NCBI RefSeq assembly: GCF_004353905.1
Contig: NZ_SMOD01000005.1
Location: 186,001 to 250,000 of the forward strand
DNA length: 64,000 bases
From: Paraburkholderia guartelaensis
GTDB lineage: Bacteria > Pseudomonadota > Gammaproteobacteria > Burkholderiales > Burkholderiaceae
Direction: 5' to 3'
Of the stretch, positions 35,598-46,478 are shown piece by piece. The position numbers were made by a program, and so were the translations under genes. Under the pieces are notes generated by a model. The model saw only the letters and a list, made by a program, of their open reading frames with translations, did no database searches and was not told where the DNA came from. Position 1 is the first letter of the stretch. Every line of letters begins with the position of its first letter.

Positions 35598-36905
35598 TCA
35601 GGCGACAGCGCCCTGGGCCGAGCGGCCGCGGGCAGACGTTTCCTTGCCCGTGTGGGCAGCGGCCTGCTGGTGCTGGCGGATGAAGTCGCGCAGTTGCGGA
35701 TAGATGATCGTGCGCCAGCGACGGCCCGAGAAGATGCCGTAGTGGCCGCATTTCTCGGCAGTCAGATGATGCTTGTCCGCCTCGGGAATGCCCGTGCACA
35801 GGTCGTGCGCGGCGCGCGTCTGGCCCGCACCCGAAATGTCGTCGAGCTCGCCTTCGATCGTGAAGAGCGCGGTGTCGCGAATATCCTGCGGGCGCACGCG
35901 CTCGCCGGCCACGTCCCACGTGCCTTCAGCGAGGCTGAAATCCTGGAACACGGTGCGGATGGTCTCGAGATAATACTCGGCGGCCATGTCGAGCACCGCG
36001 TTGTATTCGTCGTAGAACTGGCGATGTGCTTCGGCGTCCTCTTCGTCGCCGCGCAGCAGGCTCTTGTAGAAGTCCCAGTGCGCCGTGGTGTGACGGCCCG
36101 GATTCATCGCGACGAAACCTGCGTGCTGCAGGAAGCCCGGATACACCTCGCGGCCTTCGCCCGGATAGTTCGCCGGCACGGTGTGGATCACGTTGTTCGC
36201 AAACCAGTCGAGCGAATGTTCGGTGGCGAGCGAGTTGACGGCGGTGGGGCTGCGGCGCGCGTCGATCGGGCCGCCCATCATCGTCATCGTGAGCGGGGTG
36301 TCTTCGCCGCGGCTCGCCATCAGCGAGATGGCCGCGAGCACGGGCACCGTAGGCTGACAAACCGACAGCACGTGCAGATTCTTCGCGCCGATGTGGCGGA
36401 TGAATTCCTGAATATACGCAACGTAGTCGTCGAGATGGAACGGACCGGCTTCGAGCGGCACCATGCGCGCGTCGACCCAGTCGGTGATGTACACCTTGTG
36501 GTCCTGCAGCAGCGTGCGCACGGTGTCGCGCAGGAGCGTGGCGTGGTGGCCCGAGAGCGGCGCGCATACGAGCACGGCAGGCTCGTCCTTCAGCGCGGCC
36601 ACGGCGCCGGTGTCGTCGGCGTAGCGCTTGAAGCGCAGCAGACGGCAAAACGGCTTCTCGATGATGGTCTGCTCGACGATAGGAATATTGAAGCCGTCCT
36701 TCACGATCTGGCGAAGGTTGAACTCCGGCTTCTCGTAGTCCTTGCCAAGGCGATAGAGCAGTTCGTAGCCTGCGGCAAAGCGCGTGGCGCCCGGCACGAG
36801 TGAAAACGGGCTCGTCGGATTCGAGAACGATTTCGAGGCGGCCTGGGCCCAGGCGGTCAGCGGGCTGAGTAATGCACGCTGGAATTCACGGATTTGATAG
36901 AGCAT
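35598..36905 (-). CDS. phaZ: intracellular polyhydroxybutyrate depolymerase
   Basis: 435 residues. The start MLYQIREFQRALLSPLTAWA, HLDDYVAYIQEFIRHIG and the active site SVCQPT with Cys183 match the Cupriavidus intracellular depolymerase, which uses Cys183 in place of the usual lipase serine; the Asp/His region KCGHYGIFSGRRW is near the C terminus. It releases hydroxybutyrate units from stored PHB granules. GGAGCG precedes ATG 36905. A possible promoter is at 37168-37195. It is a good indicator of a PHB-storing betaproteobacterium. Confidence 0.95.
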   Translation of the reverse strand: MLYQIREFQRALLSPLTAWAQAASKSFSNPTSPFSLVPGATRFAAGYELLYRLGKDYEKPEFNLRQIVKDGFNIPIVEQTIIEKPFCRLLRFKRYADDTGAVAALKDEPAVLVCAPLSGHHATLLRDTVRTLLQDHKVYITDWVDARMVPLEAGPFHLDDYVAYIQEFIRHIGAKNLHVLSVCQPTVPVLAAISLMASRGEDTPLTMTMMGGPIDARRSPTAVNSLATEHSLDWFANNVIHTVPANYPGEGREVYPGFLQHAGFVAMNPGRHTTAHWDFYKSLLRGDEEDAEAHRQFYDEYNAVLDMAAEYYLETIRTVFQDFSLAEGTWDVAGERVRPQDIRDTALFTIEGELDDISGAGQTRAAHDLCTGIPEADKHHLTAEKCGHYGIFSGRRWRTIIYPQLRDFIRQHQQAAAHTGKETSARGRSAQGAVA

Positions 36906-37210
36906 GGGCGCTCCGGCATCTTCAAGGAGCGGTTCGCACCCGGGTCGCGCGCGGGTGAGGCGCGGAGCAGATGCGGGCCGGCAAGGTTGGTCGGTCAGTC
37001 AGGTTGTTTATCGGCCGCTGCCCGGAGGGCTTTAGCGCGGGCAGACCTGCATGCGTTCGCAGCTCGTGGCTGCAAGCGCGCTGCAAGGCGGCACACGCGT
37101 TTCGCCCCGTTGCCAGGCGGCGCGGACGGCACTATTCCGTCCGGCTGTTGTGCAACGCAGCATTCCTAGTGTACCTCAGCCCGCGAAAACGTCCAGGCGC
37201 TTTCGAACAT
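36906..37210. other. intergenic region upstream of phaZ
   Basis: 305 bases. On the minus strand TGGACG (37190-37195), a 16-base spacer and TACACT (37168-37173) form a possible phaZ promoter close to the GH15 stop. No coding frame with native codon use was found. Confidence 0.45.
37168..37195 (-). promoter_or_regulatory. putative phaZ promoter
   Basis: -35 TGGACG and -10 TACACT with 16 bases between, each 4 of 6 to consensus. The predicted leader is about 255 bases. Confidence 0.3.
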
Positions 37211-39073
37211 TTACGATGCGGATGCAACAGCTGGCTCGGCCGACGCGCCGTCGACCGCGGGGTGCCCCGTCTCCTTCGCCATCTCCTGCTCGTGCCGCAT
37301 GAGGTTCAGGCCCGTATGCACGAGCGCCACATGCGAGAACGCCTGCGGGAAGTTGCCGACCAGACGCCCCGCAATGGGGTCATATTCCTCGGCGAGCAAT
37401 CCCACGTCGTTGGCGAGCGAAAGCAGGCGCTCGTACATGCGGCGTGCGTCGTCCATGCGGCCTTGCAGGGCCAGGTTGTCGACCATCCAGAAGCTGCACG
37501 CAAGGAAGGTGCCTTCGCCCGGCGGCAGTCCATCGTTGAATTCGGTGGTGCGGTAGCGCATCACAAAACCTTCACACATCAGATCGCGCTCGATCGCCGC
37601 GACCGTGCCGGCGATGCGCGGATCTGCCGCGGGCAGGAAGCCGACCAGCGGCATGAGCAGCAGGCTCGCGTCGAGATCGGTGCCGCCGTAGATCTGCGTG
37701 AAGGAATTCAGATCCTTGTTGAAGCTGCGCTCGCAAATGGTCGCGTGGATCGTCGAGCGCAGTTCGCGCCAGTGATCGAGCGGCCCCGGCAGATCGAATT
37801 TTTCCGCCGACTTGATCGCGCGGTCGAAGGCGACCCACGCCATCACCTTCGAGAACGTGAAATGCTGGCGGCCGCCGCGCGTTTCCCAGATGCCCTCGTC
37901 GGGCTTCATCCAGATCGTCTCCAGGTGTTCGAGCATCGCGCACTGGATCGACCATGCGGTGTCGTCGGCCTGCAAGCCGCCCACGCGCGCGAGGTGCAGC
38001 GCGTTCATCACTTCGCCGTACACGTCGAGCTGAAGCTGGCCGACCGCGTTGTTGCCCACGCGTACCGGTTTCGCGCCTTCGTAGCCGGGCAGCCAGTCGA
38101 GTTCGAATTCGGGCAGGCGGCGCTCGCCGGCGAGCCCATACATGATCTGCAACTGCGAAGGCGAGCCCGCCATCACGCGGCCGAGCCATGCGCGCCAGGC
38201 GCGCGCCTCGTCGTAGTAGCCGCCGCGCATCATTGCGAGCAGGGTGATGGTCGCGTCGCGCAGCCAGCAGTAGCGGTAGTCCCAGTTGCGTGTGCCGCCC
38301 AGCTGTTCGGGCAGCGACGTGGTGGGCGCCGCAACGATACCGCCGGTGGGCTCGTAGGCCAGCGCCTTGAGCGTGATGAGCGAGCGGCGGATGGGTTCGG
38401 CCCAGCGGCCTTCCACGGTGCTGCGCGAGGCCCATTCGGTCCAGAAGTTTTCCGTGCGCGCAAGCGCCGTGAACGGGTCGCGCGGCGGCGGCAGACGCAG
38501 GTGCGAGGCCGCATACGAAAGCGAGAACGGCACGCGTTCGCCTTCCTTCACGTCGAACTGCGCCACCGTGTGCATGTTCTCGCCCTGGAGGTCCACAGGC
38601 GTGCGCAGCACGACCGTGTCCGGGCCCACGGTGGCCTTGATGCCGCTCTCGTAGGTGAGGCGGCTCACCCACGGCACCGAAAAGCCGTAGTCGAAGCGCA
38701 GCACGAGCTGGCTCTCCATGCGCACGGTGCCGCGCCGGCCCACCACGATGCGCACGAGTTCGGACCAGCCGTTGCCGGGCGGCATGAAGTCGATGAGCGT
38801 CACCGCGCCTTCGGGTGTTTCGAAGTCGGTTTCGAGGATCAGCGTGTCGCCTCGATAGCGGCGAGTGGTCTTGATCTCGACTTTCGCGCCGTCTTCGGGC
38901 TGCGCGGGCGCGATGAGCCAGCGGCCGTTCTCCTCGGTGCCGAGGAGGGCGGCGAAGCAGGCGCCGGAGTCGAAGCGCGGCCAGCAGAGCCAGTCGATGG
39001 ATCCGGCGCGGGAAACGAGCGCGGCCGTGTGGCCGTCGCCGATCAATGCGTAGTCTTCAATGGGTGCGGGCAT
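37211..39073 (-). CDS. glycoside hydrolase family 15 (glucoamylase/trehalase-like)
   Basis: 620 residues. An N-terminal beta domain (MPAPIEDYALIGDGHTAALVSRAGSIDWLCWPRFDSG region) leads to the (alpha/alpha)6 domain with NWDYRYCWLRDATITLLAM, ending with EEYDPIAGRLVGNFPQAFSH. These are typical of bacterial GH15 enzymes that hydrolyse alpha-glucans or trehalose. There is no signal peptide, so it is cytosolic. ATG 39073 matches the family start; the frame upstream is arginine- and cysteine-rich noise. Confidence 0.93.
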   Translation of the reverse strand: MPAPIEDYALIGDGHTAALVSRAGSIDWLCWPRFDSGACFAALLGTEENGRWLIAPAQPEDGAKVEIKTTRRYRGDTLILETDFETPEGAVTLIDFMPPGNGWSELVRIVVGRRGTVRMESQLVLRFDYGFSVPWVSRLTYESGIKATVGPDTVVLRTPVDLQGENMHTVAQFDVKEGERVPFSLSYAASHLRLPPPRDPFTALARTENFWTEWASRSTVEGRWAEPIRRSLITLKALAYEPTGGIVAAPTTSLPEQLGGTRNWDYRYCWLRDATITLLAMMRGGYYDEARAWRAWLGRVMAGSPSQLQIMYGLAGERRLPEFELDWLPGYEGAKPVRVGNNAVGQLQLDVYGEVMNALHLARVGGLQADDTAWSIQCAMLEHLETIWMKPDEGIWETRGGRQHFTFSKVMAWVAFDRAIKSAEKFDLPGPLDHWRELRSTIHATICERSFNKDLNSFTQIYGGTDLDASLLLMPLVGFLPAADPRIAGTVAAIERDLMCEGFVMRYRTTEFNDGLPPGEGTFLACSFWMVDNLALQGRMDDARRMYERLLSLANDVGLLAEEYDPIAGRLVGNFPQAFSHVALVHTGLNLMRHEQEMAKETGHPAVDGASAEPAVASAS

Positions 39074-39249
39074 AGTAAGCAGATTGACAGCGTTGCTCGA
39101 AAACGAAAGCCGCTTGCCGCAGCGGGGCGGCATGCACGCACAAGAGTAGTGGCAGCGGGGCCGCCTGCGCAATGCGTTTTGCGCGGCAGCACGTGCAAAT
39201 ACTCATCTCGCCTGCGTCAACAAACGCCGTCGGGCGTGACCTGAACGGG

Positions 39250-39399
39250 TCACAGGTGCCCCCCCACGCCGAAGAGTCCGATGATCCCGATGATGATCAG
39301 ATACAACGCGACGATGTAATTGAGCAGACGCGGCACGGCGAGAATCAGAATGCCTGCGATGAGCGCGACGAGCGGCCCGATGGCGACGTGAATGTTCAT
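39250..39399 (-). CDS. DUF3096 two-helix small membrane protein
   Basis: 49 residues: two hydrophobic segments (VAIGPLVALIAGILILAVP and LLNYIVALYLIIIGIIGLF) joined by a short RLLNY turn, exactly the DUF3096 pattern. AGGGAG precedes ATG 39399. Function is unknown. It is upstream of GH15 on the same strand with a 176-bp gap. Confidence 0.85.
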   Translation of the reverse strand: MNIHVAIGPLVALIAGILILAVPRLLNYIVALYLIIIGIIGLFGVGGHL

Positions 39400-39632
39400 G
39401 ACGGCTCCCTGGTTGCGGCGGGTTTCGAACCTTGGTGTTGATGCCTTTGTTGCTTGTTGTTGCGTCGACTTTGGCCCGGACTCGCCCGCTGCGCGCTTGC
39501 GGGGCGGGCGCTCGCGACCTCTCCTATACTGGGCCGGTGTCCCATGTATCAGACGAAAGCGGGACGAATACGCTCGGCATTGCGACGAGGGCCGACCCGC
39601 TCCCCTGCATCGACAAGAAAAAGGAGGTCGAC

Positions 39633-40943
39633 ATGTTCCTTCGCCGTGCCGCCGCAAACGCCGTGCCCACGCCCTCCCGCTCATCGGCCCACTTATCCGC
39701 CCATTCAGGTAGCCTTTCCCGATCGCGCCGGACTGAGCGCCGAACTGCGCATCTCCTCACCCAGCTCATCAAAGGTGTTGTCATCATGGCTTCCGTCGCC
39801 GCGACGCATGCGTTCGCGCAATCCGCATCCACGACTGCGCCCGCGGGCGGTGTCTACAACCTGATCGTCGGCACCTATACGGGCGGCAAGAGCGAGGGCC
39901 TCTACGTCTACCACTTCGATACGCAGACTGGCGATATGCAGCCGGTCAGCGTGGCGAAGACGGTGAACCCGTCGTTTCTCGTGGTGAGCAAGGACAACCG
40001 CTTCGTCTATGCGGTCAACGAGCTGCCGGGCGACAACGGTCCCGCCAGCTTGCGCGGCGACGTGAGCGCGTTCGGCTTCGATGCCGCAAGCGGTCAGCTC
40101 ACGTTTCTCAACAAGGTGTCGGCGCAGGGCAACGATCCGTGCTACCTGAGCCTCTCGCCGGATGGGCGCTATCTGTTCGTGGCGAACTACTCGGTTGCCG
40201 CCGACCCGGGCGGCAGCTTCGCAGTCCTGCCCGTGCAGCAGGACGGCAAACTGGGCGAATCCGTGCTCACCGTGCACCACGAGGGCGGCGGCCCCGTGAA
40301 GGGACGTCAGGACAACGCGCACGTGCACTCGACGGTGTTTTCGCCGGATGGGCACTATCTCTTCACCCAGGATCTCGGCACTGACAAGCTCTGGACTTAT
40401 CTCTATACGCCGGACGGCAGCCGCGGCCTCGTGAGCCCGACCGAGTGGCGTTATACCGATGTGAAGTCAGGCAGTGGTCCGCGTCACCTGATCTTCGGCA
40501 ATGACGGCCGCCACGCGTATCTCACGAGCGAGCTGGCCGCCACCGTGACGGTGTTTGCGTATCACGATGGCCACATGAAGCTGGAACAAGTGGAGAAGCT
40601 GGCGGAGCCGGGCTTCAAGGGGACGCAGGGCGCGGCGGCGCTCCATCTGTCGCCGGACGGCAAGTTCCTCTACGTTTCCAATCGCGGCGACGCCAACGAC
40701 ATTTCGATCTTCGCTGTCGATGGCGAGAGCGGCAAGCTCAAGCGCGTGGGGCGCCAGTCGAGCCTCGGCAAGTCGCCGCGCGAGTTCGCGATCGATCCGA
40801 CCGGACAATGGCTCATCGTCGGCAACCAGAACAGCGATACCGCCTACGTGTTCCGCCGCGATCAGCAGACGGGTTTGCTGGAGCCGAACCCGAAGCGCAT
40901 CGATATCGGCTCGCCGGTCGATTTCAAGTTCGTCGCGCAGTAA
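39633..40943 (+). CDS. secreted lactonase-family (6-phosphogluconolactonase-like) beta-propeller
   Basis: 436 residues. ATG 39633 has an excellent AAGGAGGT ribosome site. A long basic n-region of about 40 residues precedes the hydrophobic signal core (LIKGVVIMASVAATHAFA). The mature part is a seven-blade propeller with repeated SPDGRYLFVANY, SPDGHYLF and SPDGKFLYVSNRGD motifs and GPRHLIFGNDGRHAYL, as in the lactonase family. Export suggests a periplasmic substrate rather than classic Pgl. It converges on ftsK. Confidence 0.9.
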   Translation: MFLRRAAANAVPTPSRSSAHLSAHSGSLSRSRRTERRTAHLLTQLIKGVVIMASVAATHAFAQSASTTAPAGGVYNLIVGTYTGGKSEGLYVYHFDTQTGDMQPVSVAKTVNPSFLVVSKDNRFVYAVNELPGDNGPASLRGDVSAFGFDAASGQLTFLNKVSAQGNDPCYLSLSPDGRYLFVANYSVAADPGGSFAVLPVQQDGKLGESVLTVHHEGGGPVKGRQDNAHVHSTVFSPDGHYLFTQDLGTDKLWTYLYTPDGSRGLVSPTEWRYTDVKSGSGPRHLIFGNDGRHAYLTSELAATVTVFAYHDGHMKLEQVEKLAEPGFKGTQGAAALHLSPDGKFLYVSNRGDANDISIFAVDGESGKLKRVGRQSSLGKSPREFAIDPTGQWLIVGNQNSDTAYVFRRDQQTGLLEPNPKRIDIGSPVDFKFVAQ

Positions 40944-40959
40944 CGGCTTGAGATGATGA

Positions 40960-40984
40960 AAGAAGGCGCGAGGCGCGCCTTCTT
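40960..40984. terminator. bidirectional terminator between lactonase and ftsK genes
   Basis: AAGAAGGCGCG pairs with CGCGCCTTCTT around a 3-base loop (40960-40970 with 40974-40984). It sits between convergent stops. Confidence 0.7.
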
Positions 40985-40986
40985 CC

Positions 40987-43900
40987 TTACTCGCCCTGCC
41001 CGCCGCCGGGCACGAGCACTTCGCGGCTGCCGTTGATGCCCATCGGCGAAACGAGTCCCGCCGTTTCCATCTGTTCGACCAGACGCGCGGCGCGGTTGTA
41101 GCCAATGCGCAGTTGCCGCTGCACCGACGAGATCGACGCGCGCCGCGTGCGCACGACGAATGCGACGGCCTCGTCGTAGAGCGGATCGGCTTCGGCCTCG
41201 GGCGAGTCGCCGAACAGGTCCTGCGGCGCGCCTTCGGCAGCCGGGCCGTCGAGAATGCCTTCGACGTACTCGGGCTCGCCGAACTGCTTCAGATACTCCA
41301 CCACGGCGTGCACTTCCTCGTCGGCGACGAACGCGCCGTGCACGCGCTGCGGGTAGCCCGTGCCCGGCGGCAGGAACAGCATGTCGCCCTGGCCGAGCAG
41401 CGACTCGGCGCCCATCTGGTCGAGAATCGTGCGCGAGTCGATCTTCGACGAGACCTGGAACGCCACGCGCGTCGGAATATTCGCCTTGATGAGACCGGTG
41501 ATGACGTCCACCGAAGGACGCTGCGTCGCGAGAATCAGGTGGATGCCGGCGGCGCGCGCCTTCTGGGCGAGACGCGCGATCAATTCTTCGATCTTCTTGC
41601 CCGCAACCATCATGAGGTCGGCGAGTTCGTCGATCACGACGACGATCATCGGCAGCGGCGAGAGCGGCTCGGGCGATTCCGGCGTGAGCGAGAACGGGTT
41701 GCCGATCTTCTTTTCCTGCGCTTCGGCGTCGCGGATCTTCTGGTTGAAGCCCGCGAGATTGCGCACGCCCACCGCCGACATCAGCCGGTAGCGCTTCTCC
41801 ATCTCGCCCACGCACCAGTTGAGCGCGTTGGCGGCGAGCTTCATGTCGGTCACGACCGGCGCGAGCAGATGCGGAATGCCTTCGTACACGGAAAGCTCGA
41901 GCATCTTCGGATCGATCATGATGAGCCGCACGTCCTCGGGCGTCGCCTTGTAGAGGAGCGAGAGGATCATCGCGTTGATCGCGACCGACTTGCCCGAACC
42001 GGTCGTGCCCGCCACGAGCATGTGCGGCGCCTTGGCGAGATCGGTGACGATCGGATGTCCGACGATGTCCTTGCCCATCGCGATCGTGAGCTTCGACTGC
42101 GAACGATGGTACGGCGCCGATTCTAGGATCTCGGACAGGCGGATCATCTGGCGGCGGGCGTTCGGCAATTCGAGGCCCATGCAGGTCTTGCCGGGAATCG
42201 TTTCGACCACGCGGATCGACGTGAGGCCGAGGCCGCGCGAGAGATCCTTCATGAGGCCGACGATCTGGCTGCCGCGCACGCCGAGCGCGGGTTCCACTTC
42301 GAAGCGCGTGATGACCGGACCCGCCGAGGCGCCGACCACCGTCACGGGAACTTTGAACTCCTGGAGACGCTGCTCGATGAGCTGGCTCGTTTCGGCGAGC
42401 TTCTGTTCGGAGACGGGCTCGATCTCGGACGATGCGCGCTCGAGCAGTTCGAGCCCCGGCAGTTCGACCGCCGATGCGCTGAGCGGCTCGAATGCGAAGG
42501 ACGTGGGCGCGTGGCCGCGCACGGGCGCGCGCTGGACTGCGGGCTCGGGGGCTTCGACTGCTTCGGGTGCTTCGATTGTTTCGACGGCTTCGATTGTTTC
42601 GATTGTTTCGATTGTTTCGACGGCTTCGGATGCGGACTCGAAGTCGGGGCTCGCGGCGCTGGTTTCGGTCGCGATGGCGGGGTAGGGCGCCGTGGGGGCT
42701 GCAATCGGGGTGGCGATCGGTGTCGCTGGCTGCGAGGGAATCGGCGTGAGCGTGGCCTCGGCAGGTGCAGGACGGCTTTCTGTCTGCGTTTCGGCAACCC
42801 ACGGCGGCGTTGCTACGGGTGCCGGTGCCGGCGCCGGCGCTGCGGGCAGGGGCGTCGCGTCAAAAGCCGTTGCTTGAGTCGCAGGCGCGCCCATTGCCGG
42901 CAAGGCCTCAGGCGCTGCGTCGAACGGCGTCGCGGGAGCCGCATGCGCAACCGTCGGCGCGACATGTGCAGGCGTCGCGTGTGCGGCTGTTTCGAACGTG
43001 CTGCCGTACGTGCCGTACGCGGATTCGTCGCGGGTCGTCGTCGATGCCGGTTCGACGACGTCGGCGTACGGGCTGACGTCGAGCGGTTGCTCGCTAATGG
43101 GCGCTGCATGCTGTGCAGGCGCCGCGGGGGCTTCGGGTTGCGCCTCGCGAGCGAAGCGGGGGAAGTGCACGATGTTCGACGCGGCCGATGTGTCGAGCGG
43201 GTCGTGTGCTACGTGCACGTCGTGCGATTCGGCCGGAGCGGGTTGCTCCACCGGTGCGATTGCGGCAACCGGTGTTTGCGTCGCTGCGGGCACGGGCACG
43301 GGCGCCGTCACGGCAGGAATCGCCATGGCCGGCGCGGGAGCCTGTTCCTGCACCGTCGATGGACTGAACGTGAAGAGCGGTTCGACCGCGTGCGTCTCGG
43401 TGGGGTCGGCAGCCGACGGTTCGTCGTCGAGCAGGATCCACGGCATGCCGTGATCGAGCATTGGCCAGGGCGCGGGCGTCGCGGCTTCCTCTGCCTCAGC
43501 CTGTACCGGCTCGGCGTGCGTCGCCTCGCTCGAAGCGCCGTACGTGGCTTCGTCCGCGTGCGTAGGCATCGGCTGCCAGGGACTCGGCGCAGCCGTGTAG
43601 CCAGCGCTGACCGAATTCGGCTCGGACGATGGCGGGTGCTGTGCCGCGGCAGAGTAGGGCGCAGCGTGCGCAACTGGCGTCACGGCTGTCGTCGTGTCGC
43701 TCGGTTGCGGCGAAGCGTGCGTTTCCTCGAACGGTTGCACACTCGGGCTTGACGAAACGTAGCCCACGTCCTGCTGCGGGACCGGAGCGGACGTCGATTC
43801 CTGCGGCCCGGCCGAAGTCGTCACCGGTGCCGCCGCCGTCGCGATCTCCGGCGATGCGCTCGGGAATTGCGCGCGCGTTTCCTCTTCGCCCGCGAGCGTA

Positions 43901-45393
43901 CCCGCTTCGTCCAGGGTGCGGCGTGCGAGGCTCGCGCCGGCGAGCGTGGTCCAGCGTGCGGCGTTTTCTTCGATCGAGCGCAACGTTTCGAGCACGCTCG
44001 TCGAAAGCGGTGCTTCCGCCTGCGGCGTGCCGGTGGGCGCCGGGCGCGAGTAGGCGGGCGTTGCGGGCGGCGCTTCGGCCAGATGCGAGCCGAACGGTGC
44101 CGTGCGGGGCGCACTCATGGGCGGGCGAGGGTTCACGCGCGCGGGCTGCCCCTGCCAGACGTACGGTTTCGGCGGCTTCGCGACGCGCGGCGGCGCGGCG
44201 GCCGCGGCACGGGCGGCTGTGCTGCCCGCCGCAGGCGGCGGCGCCGTGCGGCGCGGCATGATGGGTTGTGCGAACGGCGAAGTCAGCGGATCGATCGGCG
44301 CCGTCGTCGTGCCGAACGCGGCACTGCGCGCGGCGGCTGCAGCTGCGGCGGCACCGGCCGCGAGCGGCGCACCGTGCACCGCCGCGGAAGCTGAAGCCGT
44401 GCGCGCTGTCGCGCCTGTCATTGCGGCGGCCATGGCCGGTCGCGTTTGAGCCGTTTCTGCCCGCCACGGTGCATTGGGTTGCGCGGGGACGCCCTGTGCC
44501 CCGTGCGCACCCGCCATTTCCTGCATTGCGCTCGCACCGCGCACCGGCTGGCGGCGCGCTTCGCCGAGCGGCGCGCCTGGCTGCAACGGCGCGCGCGGCG
44601 GCTCCATCGGTGCTCGCGACATACCCGTAGGCGGCGTTTGCCCCGGCGCACGCGTGCCGCGCAGCCAGTCGGCGGCCGCGGTCGGTTCGGTGCGCGCCCA
44701 AGCCGCGGAAGGATCGGCGGGAGCACGGAAGCCTGGTTCCGCACGCCATGACCCAGCATCGGCAAAAGCGTCCTGTGCGGTGGCAGCGGCCGACGCTGCG
44801 CCGAGTCCCGCGGCCATCGCACCGGCTGTACGCGGGGTATCGCGACCCTCGCGCATGTCACGCGCGGGCGGGCGCCAGCTTGTCGGCCGTTTGCGTCGCG
44901 AGCCGTCGCCCGGCATCGGCGGATTGAAGGTGGCGGCGCTATGCGTGGGCAGTCCCTCTTCGGCCGCGGCGCGGCGGCTGCGGCGTTCGCGGCGCGGGCT
45001 GTCTTCAGTGTCACGCGCGGCGCGGATGTTCAGACCGAGCCCGAGCGAAATGTCCGCCCACGCGAGGAATTCGCGCCAATGGAAGTCGAGCAGCCACGGC
45101 AAGCTCACGAGGAGGAGCGCCGTCATCGCGAGCGGCGCGGCCACATGGCCGATGAGCTTGCCGAGTCCGCCCGAAAGTGCATGGCCGAGCGCGTTGAACC
45201 CGGCGATGTCGATGAGCGTCGCTTCGAGCGCGCAGCTCGCCACGATCACGCCGACGAAACCGAGCCAAAGCCGGATCGTGCCCGGGCCGCGCAGGCCCGC
45301 GCCGCCCGGCAGCACGGACTTGACGAGCCGCCAGATCAGAGGGATGAACCAGACGGCCGAAACGCCGAACCAGCCAGGAACTACCGTGTGCAT
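40987..45393 (-). CDS. ftsK: DNA translocase FtsK, giant paralog
   Basis: About 1468 residues from ATG 45393. Three membrane helices lie at the N terminus ([42 protein letters not shown]); the usual first helix is not encoded upstream. A linker of about 840 residues, rich in Ala, Pro and Glu, follows. Then comes the motor (Walker [16 protein letters not shown], Walker [14 protein letters not shown]) and a gamma winged helix ([25 protein letters not shown]) for oriented DNA recognition. It pumps DNA at the division septum. Other starts (ATG 45462, 45468; TTG 45519) are possible; none has a strong ribosome site. Confidence 0.93.
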   Translation of the reverse strand: MHTVVPGWFGVSAVWFIPLIWRLVKSVLPGGAGLRGPGTIRLWLGFVGVIVASCALEATLIDIAGFNALGHALSGGLGKLIGHVAAPLAMTALLLVSLPWLLDFHWREFLAWADISLGLGLNIRAARDTEDSPRRERRSRRAAAEEGLPTHSAATFNPPMPGDGSRRKRPTSWRPPARDMREGRDTPRTAGAMAAGLGAASAAATAQDAFADAGSWRAEPGFRAPADPSAAWARTEPTAAADWLRGTRAPGQTPPTGMSRAPMEPPRAPLQPGAPLGEARRQPVRGASAMQEMAGAHGAQGVPAQPNAPWRAETAQTRPAMAAAMTGATARTASASAAVHGAPLAAGAAAAAAAARSAAFGTTTAPIDPLTSPFAQPIMPRRTAPPPAAGSTAARAAAAAPPRVAKPPKPYVWQGQPARVNPRPPMSAPRTAPFGSHLAEAPPATPAYSRPAPTGTPQAEAPLSTSVLETLRSIEENAARWTTLAGASLARRTLDEAGTLAGEEETRAQFPSASPEIATAAAPVTTSAGPQESTSAPVPQQDVGYVSSSPSVQPFEETHASPQPSDTTTAVTPVAHAAPYSAAAQHPPSSEPNSVSAGYTAAPSPWQPMPTHADEATYGASSEATHAEPVQAEAEEAATPAPWPMLDHGMPWILLDDEPSAADPTETHAVEPLFTFSPSTVQEQAPAPAMAIPAVTAPVPVPAATQTPVAAIAPVEQPAPAESHDVHVAHDPLDTSAASNIVHFPRFAREAQPEAPAAPAQHAAPISEQPLDVSPYADVVEPASTTTRDESAYGTYGSTFETAAHATPAHVAPTVAHAAPATPFDAAPEALPAMGAPATQATAFDATPLPAAPAPAPAPVATPPWVAETQTESRPAPAEATLTPIPSQPATPIATPIAAPTAPYPAIATETSAASPDFESASEAVETIETIETIEAVETIEAPEAVEAPEPAVQRAPVRGHAPTSFAFEPLSASAVELPGLELLERASSEIEPVSEQKLAETSQLIEQRLQEFKVPVTVVGASAGPVITRFEVEPALGVRGSQIVGLMKDLSRGLGLTSIRVVETIPGKTCMGLELPNARRQMIRLSEILESAPYHRSQSKLTIAMGKDIVGHPIVTDLAKAPHMLVAGTTGSGKSVAINAMILSLLYKATPEDVRLIMIDPKMLELSVYEGIPHLLAPVVTDMKLAANALNWCVGEMEKRYRLMSAVGVRNLAGFNQKIRDAEAQEKKIGNPFSLTPESPEPLSPLPMIVVVIDELADLMMVAGKKIEELIARLAQKARAAGIHLILATQRPSVDVITGLIKANIPTRVAFQVSSKIDSRTILDQMGAESLLGQGDMLFLPPGTGYPQRVHGAFVADEEVHAVVEYLKQFGEPEYVEGILDGPAAEGAPQDLFGDSPEAEADPLYDEAVAFVVRTRRASISSVQRQLRIGYNRAARLVEQMETAGLVSPMGINGSREVLVPGGGQGE
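42551..42631. repeat. nine tandem 9-bp units inside ftsK
   Basis: Units of the form GYTTCGAYT repeat with 9-base period from 42551 to 42631; three consecutive GTTTCGATT-type units are nearly identical. In the protein they give a run of [12 protein letters not shown] residues. This is a slippage-prone repeat in the linker. Confidence 0.85.
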
Positions 45394-45551
45394 GCCAAAG
45401 ATGTACGTAGAGAAGGTGTGCGACGTGTGGAGTGTAACCGCTCGGCCCCTGCGCGCCGCCATCCACATGAGGGCGGTGTTGCGCGCGGCCCGGCGGGCGT
45501 TGCGCGGCCGACACGCCAAAGACCCGGCGCACGCCGTTTTGGTTCGCGCGC

Positions 45552-45591
45552 AACAAAAAAAGAGCCGCGCCGGGCAAGGGCGCGGCAGCTC
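45552..45591 (-). terminator. intrinsic terminator of the META-domain gene
   Basis: GCCGCGCC (45564-45571) pairs with GGCGCGGC (45579-45586). On the minus strand it is followed by TCTTTTTTTG. It lies 14 bases beyond the stop of the META gene and just upstream of ftsK. Confidence 0.88.
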
Positions 45592-45604
45592 ATGTGCGCA
45601 GCGT

Positions 45605-46288
45605 TCACTGCGCCGGTTTGGCGTCGGAGGCGGGCGTCGGGGCCGGGCCTGTGCCTGGTTCGGCGCCCTGCTCGGCGAACGTCAGGCGGTCGCCGTCTTC
45701 CAGCACGAGAAAGAGCGATTGCGGATGGCGCATCTGCACGCCGGAGCGCGCGATATGCGAGAGCGCCTCCAGATAGGCGCCCTCGATATCGCCGCCTGCG
45801 CCGATGCAAGCCATGCGCGTGCCGCCGAGCTGGCTGAACGAGAGCAGGCCGTTCTTGAGCGTATAGGCGCCGAAATAGCGGTTGCAGCCCGAGAAGCCGC
45901 TTGCGCGGCGCTGACCGCTCTCGGTCGAGAGGTCGAGCGTGATGGGGCGAGCGTCGGGGTTTTCGGTGCTGTCGACGTGGGCGTTCGGGCCCGGCAGGGC
46001 GCGCAGCGTGCCGTCGGCGCGCTTCCATTCCACGAGCTGCCAGTGCGTGTTGTCGAGCAACTGGGTCGTCGCGGGGTTGAACGGATCGGGCAGCGGCGCG
46101 GAGGCGTCCGTGTGCACGGGCAGCTTGCACGCGCAAACCAGCAGGGCCGCAGCGAGCATCGCCGTGCGCGAGGCCAGCTTTCGCGCGAATGTGCCTTGGG
46201 CAGGGCGCAGGCGCTGGCGCATATTCACGCGCGGACCCTGGCTCGGTGCCTGGGTCGGCATCTGGCTCGCCGTCTGGCTAATAGGCAT
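45605..46288 (-). CDS. META-domain lipoprotein (HslJ-like)
   Basis: 227 residues. A basic, Gln/Pro-rich n-region precedes a hydrophobic core ending ALLVCAC, a probable lipobox. The META domain (from about residue 75: THWQLVEW..., [41 protein letters not shown]) is well preserved. HslJ-type proteins contribute to heat or novobiocin resistance in E. coli; role here is unknown. ATG 46288 with GAGGAAC upstream; an internal Met (MRQRLRP) just before the signal core is an alternative. Divergent from purT. Confidence 0.85.
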   Translation of the reverse strand: MPISQTASQMPTQAPSQGPRVNMRQRLRPAQGTFARKLASRTAMLAAALLVCACKLPVHTDASAPLPDPFNPATTQLLDNTHWQLVEWKRADGTLRALPGPNAHVDSTENPDARPITLDLSTESGQRRASGFSGCNRYFGAYTLKNGLLSFSQLGGTRMACIGAGGDIEGAYLEALSHIARSGVQMRHPQSLFLVLEDGDRLTFAEQGAEPGTGPAPTPASDAKPAQ

Positions 46289-46478
46289 CGCATCGTTCCT
46301 CGTAATCGACGAAGGCGTAAGCGTAACGCACCGCGCTGCAGCATGCGAGCGCAAACGTGCGCGCGCCGCGCCTGAACCGGTCGGCCGCCGACGCGCCAAA
46401 GCGCCTCGCCGCGTCAAGGCCGCGTGTTAACATCGGCGCTCTTACGCATTTGCGCCATACCGCCATTCTGGAGACATC

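Noticed and set aside
42551..42631. A CRISPR-like array
   Set aside because: Units are 9 bases with no spacers and lie in frame inside ftsK; this is a coding tandem repeat.
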